From: Phytoseiulus persimilis
Taxonomy: Eukaryota; Arthropoda; Arachnida; Mesostigmata; Phytoseiidae
Length of the DNA: 64,000 bases
Assembly: GCA_037576195.1 (NCBI GenBank)
Contig: CM075101.1
Location: 434,001-498,000, forward strand
Direction of reading: 5' to 3'
Position 1 is the first letter of the stretch, and every line of letters starts with the position of its first letter. The translations under genes were made by a program, and so were the position numbers. Positions 26,060 through 37,662 of the stretch are shown here, piece by piece. The notes under the pieces were generated by a model. That model was not told the DNA's origin and searched no databases. It worked only from the letters and a program-made list of their open reading frames with translations.

Positions 26060-27357
26060 CCGAAGGCATTCGAAACCGAAACCACCAGGGGAGCAGAAAG
26101 CTCAGCGCGGGTGATTTGAAAACCTACCGGGACCCCTCTCCTGAGAAAACTGGAGCGCGATGACGGAAATTGTGTGGTCGGTTGGAACATCGGCCCAAGA
26201 CCCGCGAAAACCATGGGTGAAAAGGTCGAATTCGATTGACATCTGGTCTCGATATGTCGAAATCGAGCTCTGTGGAATGGATGAGGTTCCCACGAAGAGC
26301 ACGAGCGGGAGAAACGCTCCCCTGAAGGGCACTCATGCGATGACGTTATGCTGTTAGCAGTTATCAATCTTGAAATCAGCGCAGCTCCAAGTTCAGCGCC
26401 GACAGCCCAGGTCGACAGAACTTCCCAGAACTACAGCTTTCTAGCGGGATAGTGAATTTTTCAGGAACGGAAATTTCTCTGATCATCTCAGGAACTGTGT
26501 TCATTACCATCCGCCAACGGAGGCAATCAATGTCATCGAACACATTTCCGAGACTCTTCTCCGTCAACCCACTGAGAGTAAATCTCTTAGCGGCTACCTG
26601 ATTCTAAAGGCGGAGTCGTCGATGCATGCAAACGTTTTTCAAGGGTTGCCCGGATTTGAGATGGGCTCCTACACTTTCGAATCTCTTTCGGCTTCTACTG
26701 GGCCGATTAGGGTGAACGTGGTAAAAGTAAGTCACTTGAAGAAAACCACTCCTCGTCTGGAAATTTTGGGTGATTACCGTCTTGTAGGATCATTGTCGGT
26801 ATACGCCGCGTAATTTTGCCGCGAGGGAGTTTTAAGTGAACCTCACGCTCCCTTTCCCTCGACGAATCATTTCCGCGGTTGATTCCGGGACTTCAAGGGT
26901 CTTCCGGGAAAATATCAAGCGCTGGTGCCCTAGTGCTGATGAACGACTATTCGGAAACTGGTGTAACTTTCAGCTCGAAGTCCTAGTTATCCATGCCTGA
27001 TCTCTGTTCCCCACTTGTAGAGACCCGGATATTACCGCGGGAGAACGAAAACAGGGGCGACCGCGAAGCATGCAAGAATCTTGGATCAGTCCGACGGCGA
27101 GGTCCTCGATCAGGGGCGCTTTTCTTCTTTTCCTTGATGCTCCTGCTCAGATAGTTCAGCACGAAGCCTTGAAAGGATTCAGATGACTTTTCTTCGACGA
27201 AAGAGGGAGGCTCGGCTTTGATCGGAACTCAGAGCTCTCTCGAATATTGAGAAGGACATTCTTTGCCTCAACTACTTGATGTTCATCTGCTGAGAAATTG
27301 TTTGCGAGGCCGAGCGAACTGGAATCTCTCGTTGTTTCGGATAATAAGGAATAATGA
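26060..27357. other. Intergenic, no recognised gene
   Basis: This stretch separates the RPS6 promoter from the hAT-like insertion. It holds only short open stretches without recognised motifs. Confidence 0.5.
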
Positions 27358-28816
27358 GTCATGACTAGAGACGCCATATGAGCGGACATGTCCTTGTCCG
27401 TCCGCTTTCTAGCTTTTCGGGGCAAGTGTCCGGTTTCTTCGCGATCGACAATAATCGTTGAGTTCGCAGGCACTTCCTGGGAAAGAGAGCGTTGTTCCCA
27501 ACTGCGCTTCATAATATAAAGATAATATAATATTTCCGTACTCAGGGACAAACTCTTATTCTTCCCTCCGGGACCTCGGATCAAATGGAGGGGTGTCGAG
27601 TTGACGGGTTGGATGCATCGATAAGTAGATGTGAATGACCAGGACTCGGTTAAGAAACTATGGGTTCTGGAAAGGGAGGCTTCATACATCTTCGACTTTG
27701 TGCTTCCTGTTGGGGAGCGAAATCATATGCCGTCGGGAGCTCTCGATCTCGGGCAGATCTGGCAATGAAATGATGATTCCGCGGAAACGGGGAGAAGAAC
27801 GCTCACTCAAAAATCGGTGCGGAATCAGATCTCTATGTTTGGAAACTCATTGCTTGGTTCGCCAGGTTCTCACCTCTGATCATTGCTCTCCCCTTAGCCG
27901 GAAAGGATCGACTCTAACTGTAATTCACCTGAATTCACATGCTCTACATATGTGTTCCGCCTGCTCTGCGAGACGGTTCGTGATCATTAGTAGATCTTAC
28001 CGAGCATTTATCGGGCACGGGTTGCTGCTCCACGCGCCACCAACTGCGTGTCTGGGAATCCCTCAATGGTGCCTCCCTTCATTTCCAGAATCTCGAGAGA
28101 GTCAAGATCTTCGTGTCTCGTTTCGAAGGCATAGCGGCCGAAATATTGGCCTTACGGACTCTTACTCAAGATGCAGAGCTCCAAAATCGATTCGGAGCAG
28201 TTTCGGTAATTTTTGAGTTCCTGGAATCCATCTTACTTTCGATCAAGAGCCGAATGAGGGCAGACCTCCCCGCCTGATTGGAGCAAATTTTCTCGAATAG
28301 CCCCGATTCCACTTGACTCTCGACTGTTCCGTCATGCACTCTCCCGCAATACCGGAATCGAGAGATTTTTTTCTCCGTTGAAAAACATCCCCACGGATAA
28401 TCTGACCTCCTCGTCAGATCAGCATGATGCGAGGTGACATTTACTAATCAAAATCAGGGAAAGAACATCGTCCGTGAAGAGATTCTCGCTTCACGGTGTC
28501 TCTGTCGCCTGAACGGAAGTCAAATATGCTTCACTGTTTCCCTGTCGACAACTTGAAACATTGGAGAATAGTCATCGATCGCTCCATCAGCAGCTCTGTC
28601 TGTATGGCAACGGAATCGTCCTGCTTCCATACATATATGGTATGACTGCCCGAAATCCCAGCTAATAAAACTCATCGTGTACTGAAAGGGCATGCTCAAA
28701 TCGCGAAAATAACGGATGTCCGCTTCCAATGTCCGTTTCTGCCTCGTATGTCCGCTGGACACGTGTCCGCTTTTTGCGGAGAGAATGTCCGCTCATATGG
28801 CGTCCCTAGTCATGAC
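27358..28816. mobile_element. Non-autonomous hAT-like DNA transposon with target-site duplication
   Basis: The element spans 27,366-28,808 (1,443 bp). Its ends are 24-bp terminal inverted repeats, beginning TAGAGACGCCATATGAGCGG at the left and ending as the reverse complement of TAGGGACGCCATATGAGCGG at the right, with one mismatch. An identical 8-bp duplication, GTCATGAC, flanks it at 27,358-27,365 and 28,809-28,816. An 8-bp duplication plus TAGRG termini is the signature of the hAT superfamily. The subterminal right end carries several TGTCCGY motifs within about 100 bp (28,715-28,795), as expected of transposase-binding repeats. I see no transposase: the longest open stretches are broken and unrecognised, so mobilisation would need help in trans. 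It is homologous to 50,182-51,395 in inverted orientation. Confidence 0.85.
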
Positions 28817-29399
28817 TGATCCACTCAGGATCATTGATGAGCCACTCGCGCGGATTTCACGATTACCCCCGTTCATAAACGGGCAAAAACGAGCCCCCCG
28901 GTTCGTACCCGAATTTTGACTCAACAGACTGACTTCAACAGCCTAGAAAAGTCAGCAGCGGCCGAAACGAATGAAACGACCAGCAGCCGCTTCTCACCAC
29001 ACACACGCGCTCCAATAACAATGACAACACCCGCCCGGGGTCGACTGCTGCCCGTCGTCTGTAGTCAACAGACAACAAGCAAGATGGTGTCACGGGCAGA
29101 GAAGTGGTGCTGAAGATAGGCATTGCTTCAGGATCCGAAGCAGATATGAGGTCAGCAAATGTGTTCTCATTCGGAGTACCTGGATAGAGTGCACGCGAAG
29201 TTTTCCCCAAATGTCTTCGGAGAGCAACCGTCTTCTTCCAACTGCGGCAGAATCGTTAGTACCGACCCGCTGTTTACGTATTGAGTGCATTTCACACTTG
29301 GAGAAACGCGGAACAGAGAACACCTCCGTGACCAAGACTTTCACCAGATCTTCGATAAATACTTGAGGACATTTAAGGAGCAGCATTTCGGATTCTTCA
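28817..29399. other. 5' flank of TP53BP1
   Basis: No gene is recognised here. The segment lies between the hAT-like insertion and the TP53BP1 start codon, so it should hold that gene's promoter and 5' UTR. No TATA box is obvious. Confidence 0.4.
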
Positions 29400-32300
29400 A
29401 TGGATTTCTCTCTGAACTATTCGCTGTATCCGGGAAGTTTCCTGCAAGCACCCAGTGCTCGTGCTGTCGAGGTAGATGCAATCACCGACTCCGTGCCTCC
29501 AGGCGGCAATCTTCTCGAATGTCCTCCCGCGCTCGATGAGACCTGGCGTAATGTTGGTTTTAGCGAACCTTTCGAGAGTGCGAAACGCCAAGTGAGTCAG
29601 TGTTCACCGAACGCGGATTTCATTCAACAAAATTCGGAAAAAAGACCGCGGCTCGAGGGCACATCCTTCAGTGAAAGCGACAGCTTGCTATTCAAATCCA
29701 GTCTGGAAGGTGAGTTCGTTTCGAGAAGATTATCATGCGGTAGCGTGAGTTTGAGTGGTCGTTTCGCGACTCCAAGGCGGACGGTGCCGTCTTGGAGTCT
29801 CCTCTGACCGGCGAGAGGCAAGGATGATAATTTTTCTGATGGTTCGCTTTACAGGCTCATTCCCCAGCAATCTCGAACAAAAAAGTGAATTGCTGGGAGG
29901 AATATCAGAAAGTTTCGATTTCGCATCCACGCCGGATCCTCCCGATGATAACTCCAACCTGGCCCAGAGCATCTCCCTGATTCAGGAGACTTTGGACCAG
30001 AGCATAGCACAAGCGGACGATCGGCCTGCTGAACAGATCAACAGTCTTCCGCGCCAGCAGAACCAGTCCGCGGATAAGCCCGCGCCCAGATTGTTCGGAT
30101 CGGATGGAGAAATCCCGTCGGGGAACATTCAAGCTCAGAGCACTCCGGTGGAGAGTCTCAATTGTAACGGGACCTCATCAACGCTACCTCTAGCCCCTCC
30201 GCTCATAGGGAGCTCTTCTTACGATAGCCTCCCTTCATCGGCAAAAAACAGGCCCGTCGTATTGAAAGAATTCCGCCTAGTCTTCACAGAGCAGGTGAGT
30301 GATCCTCTTCCTCAGTTCCTTTCTGTTCAGACAACTCCTATTTAGAACCAACTGTAATTCTACCCATGATTTGTCTCGACAGGTGTTCGAGAGAAATGGC
30401 GAAGTCATCCGTCGGCAAATGGTTCAGAAAGAACACACCCTCGAACGAACCTCAGAAATGACGCCAGTAGAGTACAATAACATGGTCCAAATCCTGCAGA
30501 CTCCGTTGTTGTCGCAAACATCTGATAACTACGCTGATATATCAAACAGCCACTCCTCCAGAGATGAGTCGTGCATCAGTCAAAAGTCTGCGGATAAAAA
30601 CACGCAGGCTGCCTGCAAGGAAAGAAACGGCGACTCTGCAGAGATCACATTCGGTGCAGAACCAGTGGGAAATGAGAATAAAAAAGTCACCTCAACCCGA
30701 TTGAGCATACCTGAAGATCAAGACCTGAAACATTCCAAGTCGAAAATCCCAGCAGAACCTATTGGGGAAGCCGATGGGTCTGCCATTGACGTTATTCTCA
30801 AAGTTCGTGAGCGAGACCCTAGTGGTCCCGAACCCGAATTCAAGGAGCCAAAACTCGAGAAGCCCGAAAAACATTCACCGGAAAAGACGCAGACAGCAGC
30901 AGCGGAGGATCAAGCTCAATTGGTTGCTCCCAACACTGAGTATGTCGTTTCAGTTGATGGATACTGATCGGAGGAGAATCAAATTGTTCCATTCTGGAAG
31001 TCTGTACACGTTCCAATCACGTTCTCATATTCGTTATAGGTCAATCGAGCATGGGGACTCGACGGCCGCCAATCGTTTGGTCATCGGTTCGTCTTGTCTC
31101 GCGCAATGGTCCGACGACCTATACTACATGGCAACTGTGAGCAAGCTGAGCCGCAACGGTCGGTACGGGGTGAAATTCGCGGATGGTACGCAGGAATCGG
31201 TTAAAGGCGATCTTCTGTTCCCTCTGAAGCATGAACTCGAGAATGGGCAGCCAGTTTACGTGAAAGTGAGGAACGTCTTTGAGTATGCCGTCATAAAGGA
31301 CAGGTAAAACAGGTGTTTCCTTCCTATGTATATAGTCTGAGCGGCAGCAGTACTTCTGCCCTTGATCGTCGTGGGACCTGTTCAAATCTTGCTGGAAACA
31401 TTTTTCCTCGCATGATTCTTTAACTCTCTCCTCGACTCCCAGGGCGACAGTGTCGCAGCGACCAGGTTACGTGGCCGAGCTGCACACTAAACGCATTGTA
31501 CGTGTTACCAAAGACAAAATCGTTTTCACCCAAGAAATGGTGGACGGATTGAAAGAGAAACAATCGGGGCTGCCCTCCAGTAGGGAAACTCTGCGGGAAA
31601 AGGACCCGACCATAGAAACAGGTTAGCCGCCAAACGGAGCCATCGATCTTTGTGCTGCACTTCAAAGGTGGGAAGTTTCGAAAAAACACATTTCGTTTTC
31701 TTCAGAGCCGAGCACGCTGAGCAGAGTACGCGGGAGACGAACGCAGAACACGGGCCTCGACACTACGGGCTCTGATGGTGCTGTTAGCGAAACAACGACG
31801 ACACTAACTCGTCCAAGCAATTCAAAAAAAAACTTCAAGACAGATGTCAGTGTTGTCGCGTCAGAGTCTGGTGGTGGAGCATCGGGCTCCAGTCTCAACC
31901 CCCCGACACTTGTTTTCGAAGGGATGGGCTTCCTCCTCACGGACACTGAGAGGGCAGTGAAAAATAACAAGGTCACGTCGAGTTCTTCTTTCGAATCGAG
32001 CGGCTCTCATGATGATGAAGTAGAGTTCAATAAAGAACAGCTACAAAATCTCATCGAAGAAAACGGCGGTGTGGTTTTCAAATCTTTCACGGAAGCCGAG
32101 TGTGCAAACTCCCTCGACACTGGAATCGCGGAGCGCTATCTCCTCTCAAGAAGTCATATGAAAACGTTAAAGTACGTGCTGTGCCTTGCTGCGGGCATTC
32201 GATGCTTGGGCCACCAGATCATACACGCAGCTCTGCGAGAAGGTCGCATGCCAGAGCCAGCGAGGTACCAGTTGCCTGCCGGAATCTCATTGATGCAAAA

Positions 32301-32965
32301 AGTAGGTTAACTCCTCAGATGGGGATGACAGCTCAGACTATGCCATTTGGATGAACAGCCGCGGCTCGAGATAACCGGCGCATGAGGCCATTCAAAAAGT
32401 TACGTTCTTTCCAGATCCCGATCGAGCAGCCATCTACGCATAGGCTGATATTCAAGGGCATGACGATTGCTGTTGTAGCCGAGAAGAATGAGTTCGTGAA
32501 CACATGGTCACAAGTGATCATCGCTGCCGGTGGACGAATCGCATCCAAATTACCGCAGCGACAGAGTCCTCAGCGTGAGTTTTGTCGGCTTATGAAACTC
32601 GCAGTGCGCTGAGATCCCTTTCAGCCTCCGGCGTAGGCATCAGTCTGGGAGACGATCGGGCGCCACGACACAGCTATCGCTTCGCTTCGCAGTCGCGAAG
32701 GGAATGTAACAATATAAAGACAATATGCTCACCGGCGAACGTCTTGCTTTCAGAGAAAACAGCGTCGAGCTCAAACGGCACGGACGGCACTATACGCTAC
32801 ATGGTCACGACACCCGAGTGTCGTGGTTTGACCTTGCGATTGGCGCGAGCCCTGCGGATCGCCCCGGTGTCGTCTGAATGGGTCGTGCAATCCATAATTC
32901 ACGCCAAGGTTCTAGAGCCTGACAGCCATGAGGCTTTTGCTAACGATTACAAGAAAACCGAGTAG
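29400..32965 (+). CDS. TP53BP1: TP53-binding protein 1 orthologue (tandem Tudor plus tandem BRCT)
   Basis: This is a chromatin reader that in vertebrates binds H4K20me2 and ubiquitinated H2A at double-strand breaks and favours end joining. I model eight exons: 29400-29709, 29855-30294, 30383-30939, 31040-31303, 31443-31621, 31706-32301, 32415-32574 and 32754-32965. They sum to 2,718 nt, or 905 aa, about half the human length of 1,972. Residues 1-435 are low-complexity and acidic, with EFRLVFTEQVFERNGEVIRR near 245-265 resembling the segment ahead of the human Tudor region. The tandem Tudor is at about 446-570: LAQWSDDLYYMATV keeps the methyl-lysine-cage Trp, and VKFADGTQESV keeps the cage Asp. 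A basic VRGRRT stretch follows, where human has its UDR/NLS. BRCT1 is at about 650-782 (GVVFKSFTEAE, KTLKYVLCLAAGIRCLGHQ, YQLPAGISL). BRCT2 is at about 790-900 (GMTIAVVAEKNEF, IAPVSSEWVVQSIIH). Every junction is GT-AG and in phase. Confidence 0.93.
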
Positions 32966-34146
32966 TTTGAGTTCCTCCCCTAGCTTTCTGATGCGATCGT
33001 GAAGAGTTAGTCGATCGATTGCGTTGGATCGATCCTTCTATTCGCGAGGCCCTCTCTCTGTTGTGATAGAGGAATTCAAAAAACTTTTCCGGAGCTGGAG
33101 TTCTGTACAGCAAGTTTCTATCCTGATTCGTGGGTGCGTTTCGCCGGAGGAAAATACCGAAGTGCACGTATGAGGTTTAAGACGAGCATGTTCGATCGAT
33201 TAGTTCCATCGCTTGTAATAGGACCGGCACTCTCGGAATCCACGCATGATCAGTTTCTGACTGCTTCGGATCTCTGACAGTGAGCTGATCGGATCATGTA
33301 CATTGACCCTGCGCCATGATATAGAGTGCCTCGGAGGCGAAGACAAAATCTAGGAAAAAAATACCCCTTTGTTGACTATATTCTGATAATATCGTCGTGT
33401 TTTGTGTTTCTGTTCCATGTAATATAGGACTGTAAATATGATAAATAAACTTAGAAATGAAAGTCGTCTCACGTGGTGAGGACGGCACGGAAAGGAAAGC
33501 ACAATAATCTAGCGCCAGAGAATGCTCCCTTGATTCGAGCTGATAAGAATAAAACCACCTCGAACAAAGTCTTCCTCTCTTCTGCGCTGACAATCCAGCG
33601 TTTCCATACAAATGGGAGTCGATAAGAAGCAAAGGAGTGGTCTTCTCTATCGTGTGCCTTCAAAAAGACGGCACGTCTAGGATTCAAGGCAGTGACATGA
33701 CTCATCGGAATCGGAGGTGCAAAACTACGGCGTGCGAGTTCCTTCCCGAGGTTTCGGTTCTTCAAGGTTGCTGGCGCATTCGGAAAACTCGAACCTCAGA
33801 GTTCGTTTCAAGAAGGCCAAGACTTCTTTGACACTGAGACAATGAACGATCCATCGAATTCGGAAACGACATTACATCGATTCTCTTCCCCATTCGCAAC
33901 GCCCCAAGGTGCCCAAAGCGGGCCCGCCGAGTTTCGCTTCTGTCACTGAAAATACCCAATTGTCGGCGTAGGAACGGAGCGCTAATTTTCCTCAACTTGG
34001 CGGTCGTCTGCTAGGTCGTCGTAAGCTGTTTTGTTATGACGGCGTACTACGCCTGATTCGTGGAACGGTATCTGTCTGTCTGCGAGGACTCGGATGAACA
34101 TATGTTCGATTCATCTGAGTGACTGGATTCGGTTTGTTCCATCATC
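32966..34146. other. Intergenic between TP53BP1 and CDK5RAP3
   Basis: No coding sequence is recognised. AATAAA at 33,444-33,449 is the best candidate polyadenylation signal for TP53BP1 and would give a 3' UTR of about 480 nt. Confidence 0.45.
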
Positions 34147-37100
34147 ATGAGTGTAAGTTTCGCTAGTGCTTGTTGGCAGAATTGACGGGAGATAGTGAAC
34201 GCACTTTGACACCATCCGTTCCCGAGTGCATTGGAACTCGAAGAGCGATATCGATGGCAAGAGAATTTTTTCGGATATGAGCTCCGAACAGCTAAACTAT
34301 CGAAGATGGCATTCTCATGCTGCTGTGAACGGCTTCGACATGGGCGACACTTTGCGCCCCATGCGATTGCCCCCACCTGGAACCAATGATTCTCAGAACT
34401 AGGGAGCACGATAAAGCTACTTGCTTTCAGCTGTGCTCAGAACCGATGGGTTCTGGATGTCGATTTGCACACCGTTGTTCGAATTCATCTATTGACAAGC
34501 TCCCGGATTCTAAGATGCTGGGCTCCTCGTTTCTCATTCCAGGATGCAAACATCCCCATCGAGATTTCCATCGTGAAACTGCTTGGTAAGATAGAACGGT
34601 CATTTACATTCGAGTTCTCTCATTGTATGACCTGCTGGCTGAGGAGCATGATTATGCGCCACTCTTGCAGATTGGCTCATCAGTCGGCGACACTGCTCTA
34701 AGAATTGGCAGGATCAAGTCGCACCGGTCCGCGAGAAGATCAACCATGCCATGCAAGATATGCCGGAGAATGAAGAAGTTCGGGAACTGCTCTCGGGTTC
34801 ATGTGCGTCGCCTTGAAACTAGATTCGACGTTTCCTGCTCACTTGGATGAGAACCGGTAGAAATCGTTTCGGCTGTATTGCCGACGAATCTCACAACTCG
34901 AGTTCGTTCTCGATTCCAGTCATCAATTACTTCAACTGCAAGAGGATCGTAGAGATACTCAGAGACACCGAAAAAGACAGCAAAAATTTTTTCGGCTCCT
35001 ATGGCTCCCAAAGAATGAAAGACTGGCTTGAAATCATTAAACTATATCAGGTGAGCCAACAGAAACCACGCAGATGAGGGTCTGAGTCTACTCGAATTCT
35101 CGGGGTTCCGGACGCTCATTTGCCCTCGAGGTTCCAGGTGGACAATGTGTTCTTAGCTGATGCTGCCCAACAAATCGTGCGGACCTTATCCTATGAGATA
35201 CCCTCGATGAAACGTCAGATCAACAAGAACAATCAGTTACGGGAGGAAAGCTTTTCGAAAGAAGAGGCTTACATCAAGAACAGCGCTGAAATGCGATCTC
35301 AGTACGAGAGAGAATGCGAGAATCTCGGGATAAAAGTTGGTATTGTCTGATTATGCATTAACCGAGTCCAGATTCCTCCCGGAATTCACGAATGCGAATC
35401 CCTGATTTTTTCTTTGCGCAGGGAGTTCACATACAGTCCGAGCTGCTTGCGTTGCTCAAAGAAATGCCGGACGTTTTCGATGGAGTTGTTTGCCGTTTGG
35501 ACCGTGTCCAGCCTGCTATTGATCTATATAGGTCATTCATGAACTTCACGATGCGGCAAGAACTGTCGGATCCTGAGTTTCTCCCCTTGATTCATCACAT
35601 TCGCTCCAAAGGTTCGTGACTTTGATTCGACTATCTCGAAATCCCGGAGATGGAGAGCTTATCACAGGGGTCGTAAAAATGTGTTGCGACACCCCAGGGT
35701 GCCGCAGCTGCCAGCAGATGTAGGATTTTCCGCGTGTACAACTTGTTGCATTATGAACTTGCCGATACTGAACTTGTTTTGTTACGAGCTTGGTAGCTGA
35801 CGAAGCTACCAGGTGGCGGACCTCGGGAGATAACGTTGCTACCAGTAAACGAACGATAGGGATTTTGCGTCGAGGAGTCTTGGCTGCGGTTGATGATGAC
35901 GACTGGGAGCGAGAAGGACTCCCGCCCAAGTTCGGAACTAGAGGCACTGAAGTCGAGGGTCTCGTGAGAGCTGAAGACTCGTTTCCTACACAGCTTAACA
36001 AAGCTCGTGATCGGCCGAGTTCGTTATTCGCCTAGATATTTACCTGCCAATTTAGTTATCCGAATAGTTTGTTATCTTACCAGCTCGCTATCTGATACGT
36101 TTTTTTTTCGAGAAAGAAATGTGAAAAAACAAAGTCCGTTATCTGCGGGATTCAAGGCTGATTCCGAAGGGCTGTGAGTCTCAACTGGTCATTCGAACAC
36201 CAAGGACTGATTGATTTCGGGCCATTCTACAGGAAATACGACAACTTACGAATGGCGCACTGGTCGTGTTCCTGACGTTATTCAAGAACTAGGACCGAGC
36301 TCGCCTGTGCGTGTCGAAACGGCGGCTGAAGATCAGATCGATTTTGGTGATGCCGACGAAGCTACCTCGGTTGGCACATCTCAATCTAATGGCGACTTCG
36401 TCCACGTGGAGCAAGAAGAAATCGACTTCGGGGACGTCGACGACAATATCTCGTGGAAAATCTCGGTTCAGGACGATGGCTCTGGCAACGTGGACAGTAT
36501 AGGTGCGTTATCTCTGGCAGCCACCATCAACAGACCAGGAAAATGAAACCCTCGATGGAACCTGGATCACCTATTCTTTGCTTGGGATTTAAGGCAGTGA
36601 GGAAGGAGGAGCAAACGTCGCCAAAGGAACGGATGCTTTATCTGTTCTCCACAATATCACCACGCGAGAGATGTTCCTCAATGAGTTGCGGGAACTCGAA
36701 TGCTTTCTGCAGCAGCGAATCGTTGAAGTTTCTATCGAGGGTGAGTGTTTTCCTCTAGTGTCGAACGCAATCCTCTTGCGACCCAATCACGAGAGACGAG
36801 AGTCAATTTCTCCCAGGTGATGTCCTCCTGGTGAGCATCATGCAGGGCGCTCCCCAGGATGTGCAGAAGCAGACAGTGGAGTCGCTGCGCGAGATGAGTC
36901 GTGAAATCAAACAACTCTTGGAAAGTTTGACAACGCACAAAATGCTTCACCTGTACCAACTCCATTCTTCGCCGCGTTACGTCCATCGTTTGGTGAGCGA
37001 TTCGTTGCTCCTGAAGGGAATGTTCCAGCATGGATGCGTTCGGACTGGACGACGGACGTTCCAAACTGTGATTTTGTCGCCGACAGGTGGACCAATTGGA

Positions 37101-37527
37101 GCACAAGCTGCATCTCGCGGAGAAATACGCACGGAGCAGAGAAGCTGTGATCGCTCATCGAGAAGAGGCACTCGAGGAGCAGAAAAGGTGAGAGCAAGGA
37201 GAACGTAGTCAATTAGATCCGATTCGCCCCGCGGTGCACGGGAAGTGATTCCGCGATTCGGAAGGATCCCAGAGTCACTTGGCAGTTCATAATGCATGTG
37301 TCGCATCTCGTCTCCGTTGCTCGCGTAGCAAGAATCGAGACCCGGTCGGCCTCGCGACTAACCCGAATCCAAAAGATTCCAATTCAGGCCGGCTTCTTTT
37401 CAGACTCAAGCCACAACTTGACATCATCATCGAGAAAGCAAGGGCTCTGCGTTCTGAAATCGAGAAAGAAATATCTGCGAAATACAAGGGCCGACCCGTT
37501 CGACTGACGGGGAGCAACATCCTGTGA
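34147..37527 (+). CDS. CDK5RAP3: CDK5 regulatory subunit-associated protein 3 (UFM1 E3 adaptor)
   Basis: In animals CDK5RAP3 (C53/LZAP) sits in the UFL1-UFBP1 ligase complex at the ER, directing UFMylation of ribosomes and linking to ATG8 during ER-phagy. I model 11 exons: 34147-34152, 34543-34585, 34671-34802, 34920-35050, 35138-35335, 35422-35611, 36233-36502, 36594-36740, 36817-36992, 37087-37187 and 37404-37527. They sum to 1,518 nt, or 505 aa (human 506). The first exon is inferred: ATGAGT followed by GTAAGT, in phase. Family landmarks are LLDWLISRRHCSKNW (about 14-28), REKINHAMQDMPENEE, FFGSYGSQRMKDWLEIIKLY, LSYEIPSMKRQINK, TTYEWRTGRVPDVI, REMFLNELRELECFLQQR, LYQLHSSPRYVHRL, and the C-terminal KYKGRPVRLTGSNIL. 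The acidic middle (about 250-325) has two IDFGD motifs where human has several IDWG motifs that bind GABARAP/UFM1. The last 100 residues form a Lys/Glu-rich coiled-coil-like helix. Confidence 0.94.
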
Positions 37528-37656
37528 ACATGACTGCATCAAACGGGAGCGAATTTTGGCAGGAGAGCCGTATCTGGTGGCGCGTATCTTGTAAATATTT
37601 CAGATTGCCGGCGACTGACGGGAAATTCCCTCTCAACAGCAGCCCGACCGTGTCTG

Positions 37657-37662
37657 AATAAA
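37657..37662 (+). promoter_or_regulatory. CDK5RAP3 polyadenylation signal
   Basis: AATAAA lies 130 nt downstream of the CDK5RAP3 stop codon and is the first hexamer after it. Confidence 0.6.

Noticed and set aside
26879..26892. Short TTGATTCCGGGAC match to the satellite core
   Set aside because: It is only about 13 bases with no flanking similarity; chance cannot be excluded.
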